Shown piece after piece: positions 46,016 through 53,725 of a DNA stretch of 64,000 nucleotides. The stretch's first letter is position 1, and each line of letters starts with the position of its first letter. The position numbers and the translations under genes were made by a program. The stretch covers positions 1 to 64,000 of the forward strand of contig QULU01000015.1 in NCBI GenBank assembly GCA_003481775.1, in the 5' to 3' direction. The DNA is from Clostridiaceae bacterium OM02-2AC. GTDB taxonomy: Bacteria > Bacillota_I > Bacilli_A > Erysipelotrichales > Erysipelotrichaceae. The notes below the pieces were generated by a model that saw nothing but the letters and a program-made list of their open reading frames with translations, was not told where the DNA came from and searched no databases.

Positions 46016-46118
46016 AAAATCTCTCCTTTATTTTTCAGCTTTTTCTTTATCAGGCTGTCGTCTATTACAGTAATTCCGACAGCTTTAAAGAACAGATATT
46101 TTAATGCTGCTGGCACTG

Positions 46119-47162
46119 TCATTTTGAGAAGCGCAGCATGACCTTATAGGTATCCGGACGGCTTGCACATTCCATCGCTTCGACAACATCCTCATAGTCA
46201 TAGACAGCTTCAATCAGTGGCTTCACATCAATAATCCCTTTGGATATACAGTCAATCGCCTGTGCAAAGGTCTCGATTGTCCCATTCTGTGTTCCGGTCA
46301 CAACAATTTCCTGAGAGTGAAGACGTCCGGCATCCACAAGGATCGGCTCGTTGGGATGAATAGAGCTGAACATATTGCACAGACCGCTCTTGGCAGTCAT
46401 CTGAACCGCCTGCGCTGCAACAGCAGGAATAGCGGTTGTATTCTCAACAACATTGGCACCGCGTCCATTTGTCAGCAGCTTAACCTGTTCTACCGGATCA
46501 GATGCCAGTGGATCAATAGCGATATCCGCACCGATTTTCAAACCGAACGCGCGTCGCTTTGCGTCCGTTTCACTTAAAATAACACGTGCTCCCTGACGTT
46601 TCGCACAAAGCACATGCAGCAGTCCCATAACGCCGCCGCCAATGACAACAACATCATCTCCCATGTTGATATGAGAACGGTTAATACTGTTGATCACACA
46701 GGCCAGTGGTTCCGCAAAGGCTGCCTCATCATCTGCTGTTTCCTTTGGGTATACATAAAGATGGCGTGCTTTTACAGCCGCAAATTCTGAAAAGCCATAG
46801 AAGCCGGAATATCCGTTGTCATTGAAATATGCAGTACCTTTTGTGAAATTGCTGCAGATATTTTCATGATGATGTTTACAATCCGGACAGACGCCGCAGT
46901 CATCAATGATATAGTTTATAACCTTATCGCCTATATGAAACAGACTGGGATCTACACCTGCGCCTATTTTTTCTATAACCGCACTATACTCATGTCCGCC
47001 AATTCGCGGATATGACCATTTACACCCCTGATAATCTCTGACATCATTTACGCAGATACCGGATGTCAGAACACGTACCAATACTTCATCCTCTTTGATT
47101 TCCGGTACCGGTATGTCTTTGATATGATAATTTCTAGGTCCTTCTAATACACAGGCTTTCAT
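46119..47162 (-). CDS. Zinc-dependent MDR dehydrogenase
   Basis: A 347-residue zinc dehydrogenase. TSGICVNDVRDYQG (catalytic Cys with ND instead of GSD), GGHEYSA, structural loop CGVCPDCKHHHENIC, and GGGVMG for the cofactor. It is strikingly similar to the gene at 52380-53423, with the same length and long identical stretches such as MGLLHVLCAKRQGA and MFSSIHPNEPILVDAGRLHSQ (shared). It follows the IID gene after a hairpin and probably oxidises the product of that PTS. Confidence 0.92.
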   Translation of the reverse strand: MKACVLEGPRNYHIKDIPVPEIKEDEVLVRVLTSGICVNDVRDYQGCKWSYPRIGGHEYSAVIEKIGAGVDPSLFHIGDKVINYIIDDCGVCPDCKHHHENICSNFTKGTAYFNDNGYSGFYGFSEFAAVKARHLYVYPKETADDEAAFAEPLACVINSINRSHINMGDDVVVIGGGVMGLLHVLCAKRQGARVILSETDAKRRAFGLKIGADIAIDPLASDPVEQVKLLTNGRGANVVENTTAIPAVAAQAVQMTAKSGLCNMFSSIHPNEPILVDAGRLHSQEIVVTGTQNGTIETFAQAIDCISKGIIDVKPLIEAVYDYEDVVEAMECASRPDTYKVMLRFSK

Positions 47163-47232
47163 TATAGTCCTCCTATTTTCCTAATTATGAATCGCAAATT
47201 TATGCAGGGAAAATTCCTGTCCCTTCTTCTTT

Positions 47233-47266
47233 AAAAAGCAGGGACCAGCAAACAAGAACTGGTCCC
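47233..47266 (-). terminator. Hairpin with T-run after the IID gene
   Basis: GGGACCAG (47241-47248) pairs with CTGGTCCC (47259-47266); on the minus strand TGC then TTTTT follows. It lies between IID and the downstream dehydrogenase of the same operon, so it may be a partial terminator or an mRNA stabiliser. Confidence 0.6.
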
Positions 47267-47280
47267 TTTTCTTCATGATA

Positions 47281-48120
47281 CTATGCTAAGATTCCAGTTA
47301 ATCCGCCGATAATACCGATGATTACAATCAGAATGATAATCTTGATGGATGTCCATCGCTTCTTCATCAGCCAGTAAACTAGCATCGTGAATCCAAATGG
47401 CAATATGCCAGGCATGACAGCATCAAACAGCTGTGTCTGCACATTGAATTTAGACCCCGATGTGACAAGCTCCAGACCACAGGAAACCTTTACATAGTTG
47501 GCAATCAAGCCACCCATAACCATACATCCCATGACCTGTGCTCCCAGCAGCAGCTTGTCGAGCAGACCCTTTTCCAGAAAATCCATGATGGCTTCGGAGC
47601 CCTGCTGGTAACCGAAGAAGAAGTTAGCGAAACTGAAGATATAGCTGATGGCAAGCATCAGAATCAGATATACGATAGCGCCCCATACCGTACCGGTCAG
47701 CGTGATATCGATACAGATTGCCAGAAGGATCGGAATCAATACACCCTGATAGATCGTATCACCGATTCCTGCCAGAGGTCCCATCAGGGATGTTTTTAAG
47801 GAAGTGATAAATTCACCCGGAATCGGTTCTCCCAGTGATTTCTGTTCCTCCAGTGCGATTGCCATTCCCAGAATACAGGAACCGAACTCAATATGAACGT
47901 TGAAGAATTCCATTTCACGCTCCATGACCTCTTTCCGCTTTGCGGCACCATCCGGATCATCTTTATACAAATCATCAATCACCGGTACAAAGGTGTGACC
48001 ACAGGCCATCCCCATCATTCGTTCATAGTTGTAGCAGCACTGTACCCAGGTTTCCCAGTTAAAGGCTGCGCGGTATAAGTGTTTCTTCGGGATGACGTGT
48101 CTTGCTTTTTGTTCTGCCAT
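47281..48120 (-). CDS. PTS EIID, mannose family
   Basis: A 279-residue IID. CCYNYERMMGMACGHTF, LKTSLMGPLAGIGDT and C-terminal hydrophobic helices. More distant from the other two IIDs in the window (QCCYNYERMM against ACYNYERLQALG), so this PTS forms a separate branch and probably takes a different substrate. AGGAGGATTTCTAA precedes ATG, in the end of IIC. Confidence 0.93.
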   Translation of the reverse strand: MAEQKARHVIPKKHLYRAAFNWETWVQCCYNYERMMGMACGHTFVPVIDDLYKDDPDGAAKRKEVMEREMEFFNVHIEFGSCILGMAIALEEQKSLGEPIPGEFITSLKTSLMGPLAGIGDTIYQGVLIPILLAICIDITLTGTVWGAIVYLILMLAISYIFSFANFFFGYQQGSEAIMDFLEKGLLDKLLLGAQVMGCMVMGGLIANYVKVSCGLELVTSGSKFNVQTQLFDAVMPGILPFGFTMLVYWLMKKRWTSIKIIILIVIIGIIGGLTGILA

Positions 48121-48121
48121 T

Positions 48122-48907
48122 TTAGAAATCCTCCTCTAGCTCAGCTTCTTCAGCGATGTTCCCCTTGCCGCTGTTTTCTCTGTAACGAACCTGTACGTAA
48201 ACCAATGCACATAATAAGGACAATACACCAAGAGGCAGCAGTGCAAGTCCGGAATATACAGCTACAACAAATCCGATGAACAGGAATACACGGCTTTCCC
48301 CTTTAAAGATATATTGCAGTGTAATCGCAATACCCAAGGCTGGCATCAGACCACCGATGATCTGGAAAATTTTCAAAGGTGTTCCGGCAAGCATTGTAAT
48401 GAAGCCCTGAATATAGGTTGCTCCGAAATATGCAGCCAGGGAGCAAGGAACGATACAGATAACTGCAGCCATGATCTGCGGCAGCAGTACGTTGGCAATC
48501 CAGATTTTATTGTATTGCTCTTTTTCAACAAATCTGTCTCCGATGTGAACGAAGATGGAGTCAAAGGTCATACGGCAATACCATACCAGTGTACCCAGAA
48601 GTCCGATAGGAACAGCCAGTGCAAGAGCTGTATCGGCATCCAGATTACCGGTGATGGCAAAGGCAGCCCCCAGTGTTCCTGCCAGCGCCATGTCCGCAGG
48701 CATGGACCCTCCAGCTGAAATAAAGCCTAAATAAACAAGATTGATGGATGCTCCAACCATAGCTCCCGTTAATGCGTCCCCAAGGATGATTCCCGCAATC
48801 CAGCCGCAGACCAGCGGTCTTTGCACCGTCCATAACCCGACAAACGGCAGGTTTGCTTCACCGATCCAATACAGGACCCCCAATAGAATCGCTTGTACTA
48901 TTGACAT
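48122..48907 (-). CDS. PTS EIIC, mannose family
   Basis: A 261-residue IIC. LVYLGFISAGGSMPAD, GGLMPALGIAITLQYIFKGES, and an acidic C-terminus (EEAELEEDF) that carries the IID ribosome site. AGAGGAGAG precedes ATG. It forms the channel with IID at 47281. Confidence 0.93.
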   Translation of the reverse strand: MSIVQAILLGVLYWIGEANLPFVGLWTVQRPLVCGWIAGIILGDALTGAMVGASINLVYLGFISAGGSMPADMALAGTLGAAFAITGNLDADTALALAVPIGLLGTLVWYCRMTFDSIFVHIGDRFVEKEQYNKIWIANVLLPQIMAAVICIVPCSLAAYFGATYIQGFITMLAGTPLKIFQIIGGLMPALGIAITLQYIFKGESRVFLFIGFVVAVYSGLALLPLGVLSLLCALVYVQVRYRENSGKGNIAEEAELEEDF

Positions 48908-48953
48908 AAATTTCTCTCCTCTCTGTTAGTTTTTATGTCCAGCAGAATCTGTC

Positions 48954-49433
48954 TTATAACAGGTTTGATATATCGACTACCTTCTGCTCAGGTACTAACT
49001 GATAATAAACATTTACACCCTTCTCATTTTTCATTCTGCGAATGGAATCCACTTCATCCGGACTCGCTGAAACATTATTGATGAATGGCTTGCGGTCCCC
49101 GCGGATTCCCATACCGCCAAGACATACCTCTTTGATTTCCACTCCGCCATCCAGCAGCTGTTCAAATACGATCGGTGTTTTTGTCAGAACGATAACACGT
49201 TCATTTCCCGGATCGGGCTTTTGGAGTGCCTTCGTTGCACCTTCGACAGACAATACAGCAACCTTGGTACCCTGTGGCGCCAAAGCCATCAGTACCCGTT
49301 TGTTGAATTTATCCGCAGCAACGGTATCATCTACAATGACAATTCTGTTCGCACTCAGACTCGGTGTCCAGGCTGTTACGACCTCCCCGTGGATCAAACG
49401 ATCATCCACACGTGCTAAAACGATGTTTCGCAT
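48954..49433 (-). CDS. PTS EIIB, mannose family
   Basis: A 159-residue IIB with RVDDRLIHGEV and phospho-His15. It begins 19 bases inside the IIA gene, after AGGAGGATGAAAA, so IIA and IIB are coupled as in the first operon. Third IIB of the family in this window. Confidence 0.93.
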   Translation of the reverse strand: MRNIVLARVDDRLIHGEVVTAWTPSLSANRIVIVDDTVAADKFNKRVLMALAPQGTKVAVLSVEGATKALQKPDPGNERVIVLTKTPIVFEQLLDGGVEIKEVCLGGMGIRGDRKPFINNVSASPDEVDSIRRMKNEKGVNVYYQLVPEQKVVDISNLL

Positions 49434-49855
49434 TTTTCATCCTCCTCATTATCAAGCATGTCAGCTAAGTATTTTTTTACATCCTGTACGGTGCTGCCTG
49501 CCAGCTTCATAGCTTCATCACAAATTTCCGCAGCGCTTTTTCCATTTCCTCTCATCAGTAGGATTTCCATCAGCAGGGGAACATTGATTCCTGTTACATG
49601 GTATACATCATAGGTGTTCATCAGCTGTACGACAGCATTGAACGGACTGCCATAGAACAAATCGGTCAGCACAAGGATTTCTTCCCCCTCATCTGCCTTT
49701 TTAAATTCATTCTCAATATTTTCTTTCAGGATATCCACTCCCTGATGAGGATACAGGCCAACATATGAGAGATTCTGCTGTTCACCTAATACCATTTCCA
49801 TTGTCTCAAATAATCCCTTGGAAAAAGAACCATGAGATACTAAGATAACCTTCAT
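49415..49855 (-). CDS. PTS EIIA, mannose family
   Basis: A 146-residue IIA with ILVSHGSFSKGL (phospho-His8) and LTDLFYGSPFNA in place of the usual GGTPF. First gene of the leftward PTS operon. AAAGGAGGG precedes ATG. The promoter region upstream holds a cre-like site and two operator-like repeats. Confidence 0.92.
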   Translation of the reverse strand: MKVILVSHGSFSKGLFETMEMVLGEQQNLSYVGLYPHQGVDILKENIENEFKKADEGEEILVLTDLFYGSPFNAVVQLMNTYDVYHVTGINVPLLMEILLMRGNGKSAAEICDEAMKLAGSTVQDVKKYLADMLDNEEDEKCETSF

Positions 49856-49902
49856 AATACCCTCCTTTCTCTATACATTTTTCACTGGTGAAAGCACTGC
49901 TC

Positions 49903-49916
49903 TGGAAGCGGTTCCA
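49903..49916. promoter_or_regulatory. cre-like palindrome before the third mannose-type PTS operon
   Basis: TGGAAGCGGTTCCA matches the cre consensus at 12 of 14 positions and is nearly self-complementary (TGGAA-GCGG-TTCCA). It lies 48 bases before the IIA start, where CcpA would act as a roadblock. Confidence 0.5.
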
Positions 49917-49968
49917 CCATCTGGTTATATTCTATACGATTTACCGCAGCGTTTTTTATTTTAATATG

Positions 49969-50019
49969 CGTAATCATTACGTAACCGGATTTTTTATGAG
50001 GTTCGTATTGATTATGCAA
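49969..50019. promoter_or_regulatory. Pair of operator-like sites before the PTS operon
   Basis: CGTAAT-C-ATTACG (49969-49981, perfect inverted repeat) and CGTATTGATTATGCAA (50004-50019). The second agrees at 13 of 16 positions with CGTATCAATTACGCAA at 53569-53584, upstream of the other dehydrogenase gene set. The pair is in the position where PRD-type activators bind. Ligand inferred to be the regulator at 53725. Confidence 0.5.
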
Positions 50020-50047
50020 TTTTATAATTTTTTTATTATAGGTGAGC

Positions 50048-51505
50048 TCACTCCTGCATGATTTGCTTCAGCGCAGAATACATGCGCTTGTATTTTTCAT
50101 ACTGACGATGGTATGCCTGGACTGCCCCATCCTGTGCTGTATATACCTCTCCCTGCTGGTCGCAGGACCTCTGCTTCAAAACGCCATCTGCCATAGCAGC
50201 CAGAAGCGCCGCCCCATAGCCGGGTGTTGCTTTTCCCGTGACGACCTCCAGCTCAGTGTGCAGAATATCAGCCAGAATCTGCATCCAGATACGACTCTTT
50301 GTTCCACCGCCATTGATCTTTATACGGGAAGGCCATTGTGCTAGCTTCATATTTTCAAGCGCTTCACGAATCGCGTAGCCTACTCCCTCGAACACAGCCT
50401 GTGTCATATCCTCCCGTCGGGAATTGGCGCTTAGTCCGATAAAGGCACCCCTTGTGCTCAGATCATGATAGATGAGCTTATCCCCTGTGATATGCGGAAA
50501 AAAGAGAATGGTGTTCTTTCCGAAACGATCCGGTGAAATAAGCTTTTGATCCACTGCCATATCATCTGTTTTAATTATATTTTCCACCCACCATTTATGC
50601 GTTCCTCCGGCTGCGCGCACGGTTCCCTGCACCACATTGACGAACTGTGTATGATCGGCATTGAACAGGACATTCTTTCCTCTTCCTTCAAAATCCATAT
50701 CCTGCTTTGGCAGAATAACAACTCCGGAGGTTCCCAGCGAAATGATCGGCTCTCTCCTGTTTACTATCCCCATTGCCACCGCATTTGCGGGGTTATCCCC
50801 GGTTCCTGCAATTACACGGATATCATGTGTCACCTGCAGGCGTTCACAAAGTGACTGCTGCAGTGTCCCTGCCACATCACAGCTGGCATACAGCGGTCCC
50901 AGAAAGCTTTCCGTGATACCAAGCTTATGCAGCATATACGGTGACCATTTCTTTGCGGCGATATCATATAGGGAGCTTGTGGAGGCCTCACAGTAATCCG
51001 CACTGCTCTTCCCTGTCAGTCTATATACGATATATGCATACGGTGTCATGATCTTGTGAATGCGTGCAAAGCTACGCGGTTCATGCTCTTTGACCCAGAG
51101 TGTATTCACTGCCGGACTGCCCGGTGATAAAATTTTAGCGATATATTTCGTTTCTTCTCGCTGCAGGCATTCCTTACGAAGCTTTTCCACCATACAATCT
51201 GTTCTTAGGTCTGTCCACATAATAGCATTGCGCACAGGCTCTTTGTTTTCATCCAGAAACACGGTGGTATGCATCTGTCCGGTAACCCCGATTACAGAAA
51301 TATCCTTTTGGTTAAAGGTATCAACTATATCTGCCAATCCCTGCATAACAGCCTGCATCCATACGTCTGGATCAATCTCCCGCCAGCCCTCCTTCGGCTG
51401 CAGGATTGTATATCCATAGCTGTTTTCGTATATGATATTCCCACTATCATCAATCACTGTTGTTTTCAATGCGGATGTACCGATATCAAGTCCTATATAA
51501 TACAC
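50048..51505 (-). CDS. FGGY-family sugar kinase (xylulokinase-like)
   Basis: This 485-residue kinase has GLDIGTSALKTTVID (phosphate 1), GVTGQMHTTVFLDE, IMWTDLRTD (substrate), AGTGDNPANAVAMG (phosphate 2) and GGGTKSRIWMQILADI (adenosine). It phosphorylates a keto-sugar or polyol. The start is GTG 51505 after GGAAGGGACGG. Located after an aldolase and a dehydrogenase, it would trap a free ketose formed by the dehydrogenase, or make the bisphosphate cleaved by the aldolase. Confidence 0.9.
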   Translation of the reverse strand: MYYIGLDIGTSALKTTVIDDSGNIIYENSYGYTILQPKEGWREIDPDVWMQAVMQGLADIVDTFNQKDISVIGVTGQMHTTVFLDENKEPVRNAIMWTDLRTDCMVEKLRKECLQREETKYIAKILSPGSPAVNTLWVKEHEPRSFARIHKIMTPYAYIVYRLTGKSSADYCEASTSSLYDIAAKKWSPYMLHKLGITESFLGPLYASCDVAGTLQQSLCERLQVTHDIRVIAGTGDNPANAVAMGIVNRREPIISLGTSGVVILPKQDMDFEGRGKNVLFNADHTQFVNVVQGTVRAAGGTHKWWVENIIKTDDMAVDQKLISPDRFGKNTILFFPHITGDKLIYHDLSTRGAFIGLSANSRREDMTQAVFEGVGYAIREALENMKLAQWPSRIKINGGGTKSRIWMQILADILHTELEVVTGKATPGYGAALLAAMADGVLKQRSCDQQGEVYTAQDGAVQAYHRQYEKYKRMYSALKQIMQE

Positions 51506-51520
51506 AGAATCCGTCCCTTC

Positions 51521-52366
51521 CTATGATTCCTTCAACCCGTTGATAATTTGAACAAGATCAGCGGCAGTTGCGCTGACATTCTCTACTGCCTTGGCACTGA
51601 GACCATACAGATTTGCTTCGTTATGGTTCTTTTCATAAGCCTCACCAAAGGTCTGAATAAATGCTTTGCGTAAATCTGATCCGTAATTCACCTTGATCAT
51701 GTTGTAGTCCTTCATGCGTTTCACCTGATCAAACGGGATACCGGAGCCGCCATGCAGCACCAGCGGAACAGGAGATACTGCCGCAAGCTTTTCCAGCAGA
51801 GCAAAATCTATCTTCGCTACCGCATCCAGACCATGTACATTTCCGATGGAAACCGCCAGAATGTCACAACCGGAGCGCTCCACAAATTCTTTTACCAGAG
51901 ATGGATCTGTTTTACAGTCTGCCTCATTTACATCATCATCCTCTTTCCCCATGATTGCTCCCAGCTCTGCTTCCACCGGAACATTATAGAAGTGACAGTA
52001 TTCCACTGTTCTCTGCACCTCTTTTATATTTTCTTCAAAATCAAGATGGGAAGCATCTACCATAATGGAGGTGAAGCCCGCATTCACACAGGCCTTTACA
52101 TCATCAAAGCTTTTTCCATGATCCAGATGCAAACCGATCGGTGTATCTGTCCCCTTTAAAAATTCTCTCATCATATAGGCTATCACTTCCGGATTTGATA
52201 AATGCAGATTATTTGAAGATATCTGTACCATACCCGGGAGATGAACAGCATGTAAGCCCTGTATAATTGCCTTTGTCATTTCCAGATTCGTCGTATTGAA
52301 TGCCGGCAGCAGAAGATTTTTTTCCTTTGCATAAGCAAGCAGGTCATATCCATTTACAATTTTCAT
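51521..52366 (-). CDS. Class II aldolase (tagatose/fructose-bisphosphate type)
   Basis: A 281-residue aldolase: PAFNTTNLE, LHLDHGKSFDDV, MVDASHLDFEENI, VEAELGAIMGKEDD, SIGNVHGLD, VLHGGSGIP and VNYGSDLR. It is the most divergent of the four aldolases in this window (VDASHL instead of DGS-L), closer to the GatY/sorbitol-bisphosphate branch. Lies between the dehydrogenase and the FGGY kinase. AGGGAGGAA precedes ATG. Confidence 0.9.
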   Translation of the reverse strand: MKIVNGYDLLAYAKEKNLLLPAFNTTNLEMTKAIIQGLHAVHLPGMVQISSNNLHLSNPEVIAYMMREFLKGTDTPIGLHLDHGKSFDDVKACVNAGFTSIMVDASHLDFEENIKEVQRTVEYCHFYNVPVEAELGAIMGKEDDDVNEADCKTDPSLVKEFVERSGCDILAVSIGNVHGLDAVAKIDFALLEKLAAVSPVPLVLHGGSGIPFDQVKRMKDYNMIKVNYGSDLRKAFIQTFGEAYEKNHNEANLYGLSAKAVENVSATAADLVQIINGLKES

Positions 52367-52379
52367 CCTCGTTCCTCCC

Positions 52380-53423
52380 TTATTCTGAAAACCTTAGCAG
52401 CACCTTAAATGTCTCCGGACGCATAGCATCCTCCAGGGCAGCCTTAACATCGGTATAGTCATACACCTTTTCAATCAGCGGCTTTACATCAATGATTCCT
52501 TTGGCTATGCAGTCAACCGCCTGTGCAAAGGAGCGCACCGTCGGACTAACTGTACCAGTAACCCGGATTTCCTGAGAATGCAGACGCCCTGCATCCACAA
52601 GAATCGGCTCATTGGGGTGAATGGAGCTGAACATATTGACAAGACCACTCTTGGCACACATAGCGATTGCCTGTCCGGCAACAGCCGGAATCGCCGTGGT
52701 ATTATATACAACATTTGCTCCGCGTCCGTTTGTCAGCAGCTTTACCTTCTCCACAGGATCTTCCTCCATAGGATCAATCACTGCATCTGCCCCCAGTTCA
52801 AGTGCAAATGTTCGACGTTCGGCGCTTGTTTCACTGACAATGACCTTTGCCCCCTGCCGCTTCGCACAAAGAACATGAAGCAACCCCATAACACCACCGC
52901 CGATAATCACCACATCATCCCCCATGCGAATGCCGGTTTTATTGATGCTGTTGATCACACAGGCAAGTGGTTCACTAAAGGCAGCCAGCTCATCCGGTGT
53001 ATCCTGCGGAACGATATGCAAATGACGCGCCTTTACCGCAATGTACTCGGCAAACCCAAAGTATCCGGAAATACCTCCCTCGTTATAAAAGGTTTTCCCT
53101 TTTTCCGCAGCGTCACAGATATTCTCATGCGCATGCTTACAGTTGTAACAGACTCCGCATTCATCTATAATGTAATTTACCACTTTTTGACCAATGTGGA
53201 ACATTCCGGTATCAACACCGTTTCCAAGCTTCTCGATTACACCGGCATACTCATGTCCGCCAACACGCGGATACGTATACTTGGAGCCTTTGTAATCCCG
53301 AACATCATTCGTACAAATTCCAGCGACAGTAATTCTCAACAATACTTCATCGTCTTTTGGTTCAGGAATGGGAAGATCTTCAATACGAACATCTAAAGGT
53401 TTCTCTAAAACACAAGCTTTCAT
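52380..53423 (-). CDS. Zinc-dependent MDR dehydrogenase
   Basis: The paralogue of 46119-47162: 347 residues, VAGICTNDVRDYKG, GGHEYAG, CGVCYNCKHAHENIC, GGGVMG. First gene of a leftward dehydrogenase-aldolase-kinase set, directly behind the operator-like repeats and divergent from the PRD regulator. AAAGGAGGAA precedes ATG. Two near-identical dehydrogenases under similar control sites suggest a recent duplication with one copy for a phosphorylated and one for a free substrate. Confidence 0.92.
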   Translation of the reverse strand: MKACVLEKPLDVRIEDLPIPEPKDDEVLLRITVAGICTNDVRDYKGSKYTYPRVGGHEYAGVIEKLGNGVDTGMFHIGQKVVNYIIDECGVCYNCKHAHENICDAAEKGKTFYNEGGISGYFGFAEYIAVKARHLHIVPQDTPDELAAFSEPLACVINSINKTGIRMGDDVVIIGGGVMGLLHVLCAKRQGAKVIVSETSAERRTFALELGADAVIDPMEEDPVEKVKLLTNGRGANVVYNTTAIPAVAGQAIAMCAKSGLVNMFSSIHPNEPILVDAGRLHSQEIRVTGTVSPTVRSFAQAVDCIAKGIIDVKPLIEKVYDYTDVKAALEDAMRPETFKVLLRFSE

Positions 53424-53568
53424 ACTTCCTCCTTTTACGTGGTAGGCTTATCCTTTCTGTAACAAAAAGCCTTACCATACGTCTTACAATACCATTATAA
53501 ATAAATTCAATGGCCGTAGTTTCGGATAATTGCAGAGTAATTATGAAGTCATTTCAGGGGTAGTCTTG

Positions 53569-53609
53569 CGTATCAATTACGCAAAAGACAATTTTTTTCG
53601 TAATTGATA
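53569..53609. promoter_or_regulatory. Inverted operator-like repeats in the divergent region
   Basis: TATCAATTACG (53571-53581) and CGTAATTGATA (53599-53609) are perfect 11-bp inverted copies 17 bases apart. The extended left copy, CGTATCAATTACGCAA, recurs as CGTATTGATTATGCAA at 50004-50019. Position between the divergent dehydrogenase and PRD-regulator genes fits a shared operator. Confidence 0.55.
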
Positions 53610-53692
53610 ATACGGTATGATGTACTTGCTTGCATAGGGTGGGGCCTACTTATTTTTGATTTGTTCGTTTTGAATACATAAGGAAAGGAGAA

Positions 53693-53725
53693 GTGAAATC
53701 CCGCAGACAGTTTTGGGTTTCATAG
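53693..53725 (+). CDS. Possible 10-codon upstream ORF coupled to the PRD regulator
   Basis: GTG 53693, after AAGGAAAGG, opens a 10-codon frame (VKSRRQFWVS) whose TAG overlaps the GTG start of the regulator (TAGTG). The regulator itself has no good ribosome site, so it may depend on ribosomes finishing this ORF. The call is speculative. Confidence 0.35.
   Translation: MKSRRQFWVS

Noticed and set aside
46016..46118. Terminator between the dehydrogenase and aldolase
   Set aside because: A 7-bp stem (GCTGTCG/CGACAGC) is present but with a long loop and no T-run, so it gives little support for termination.
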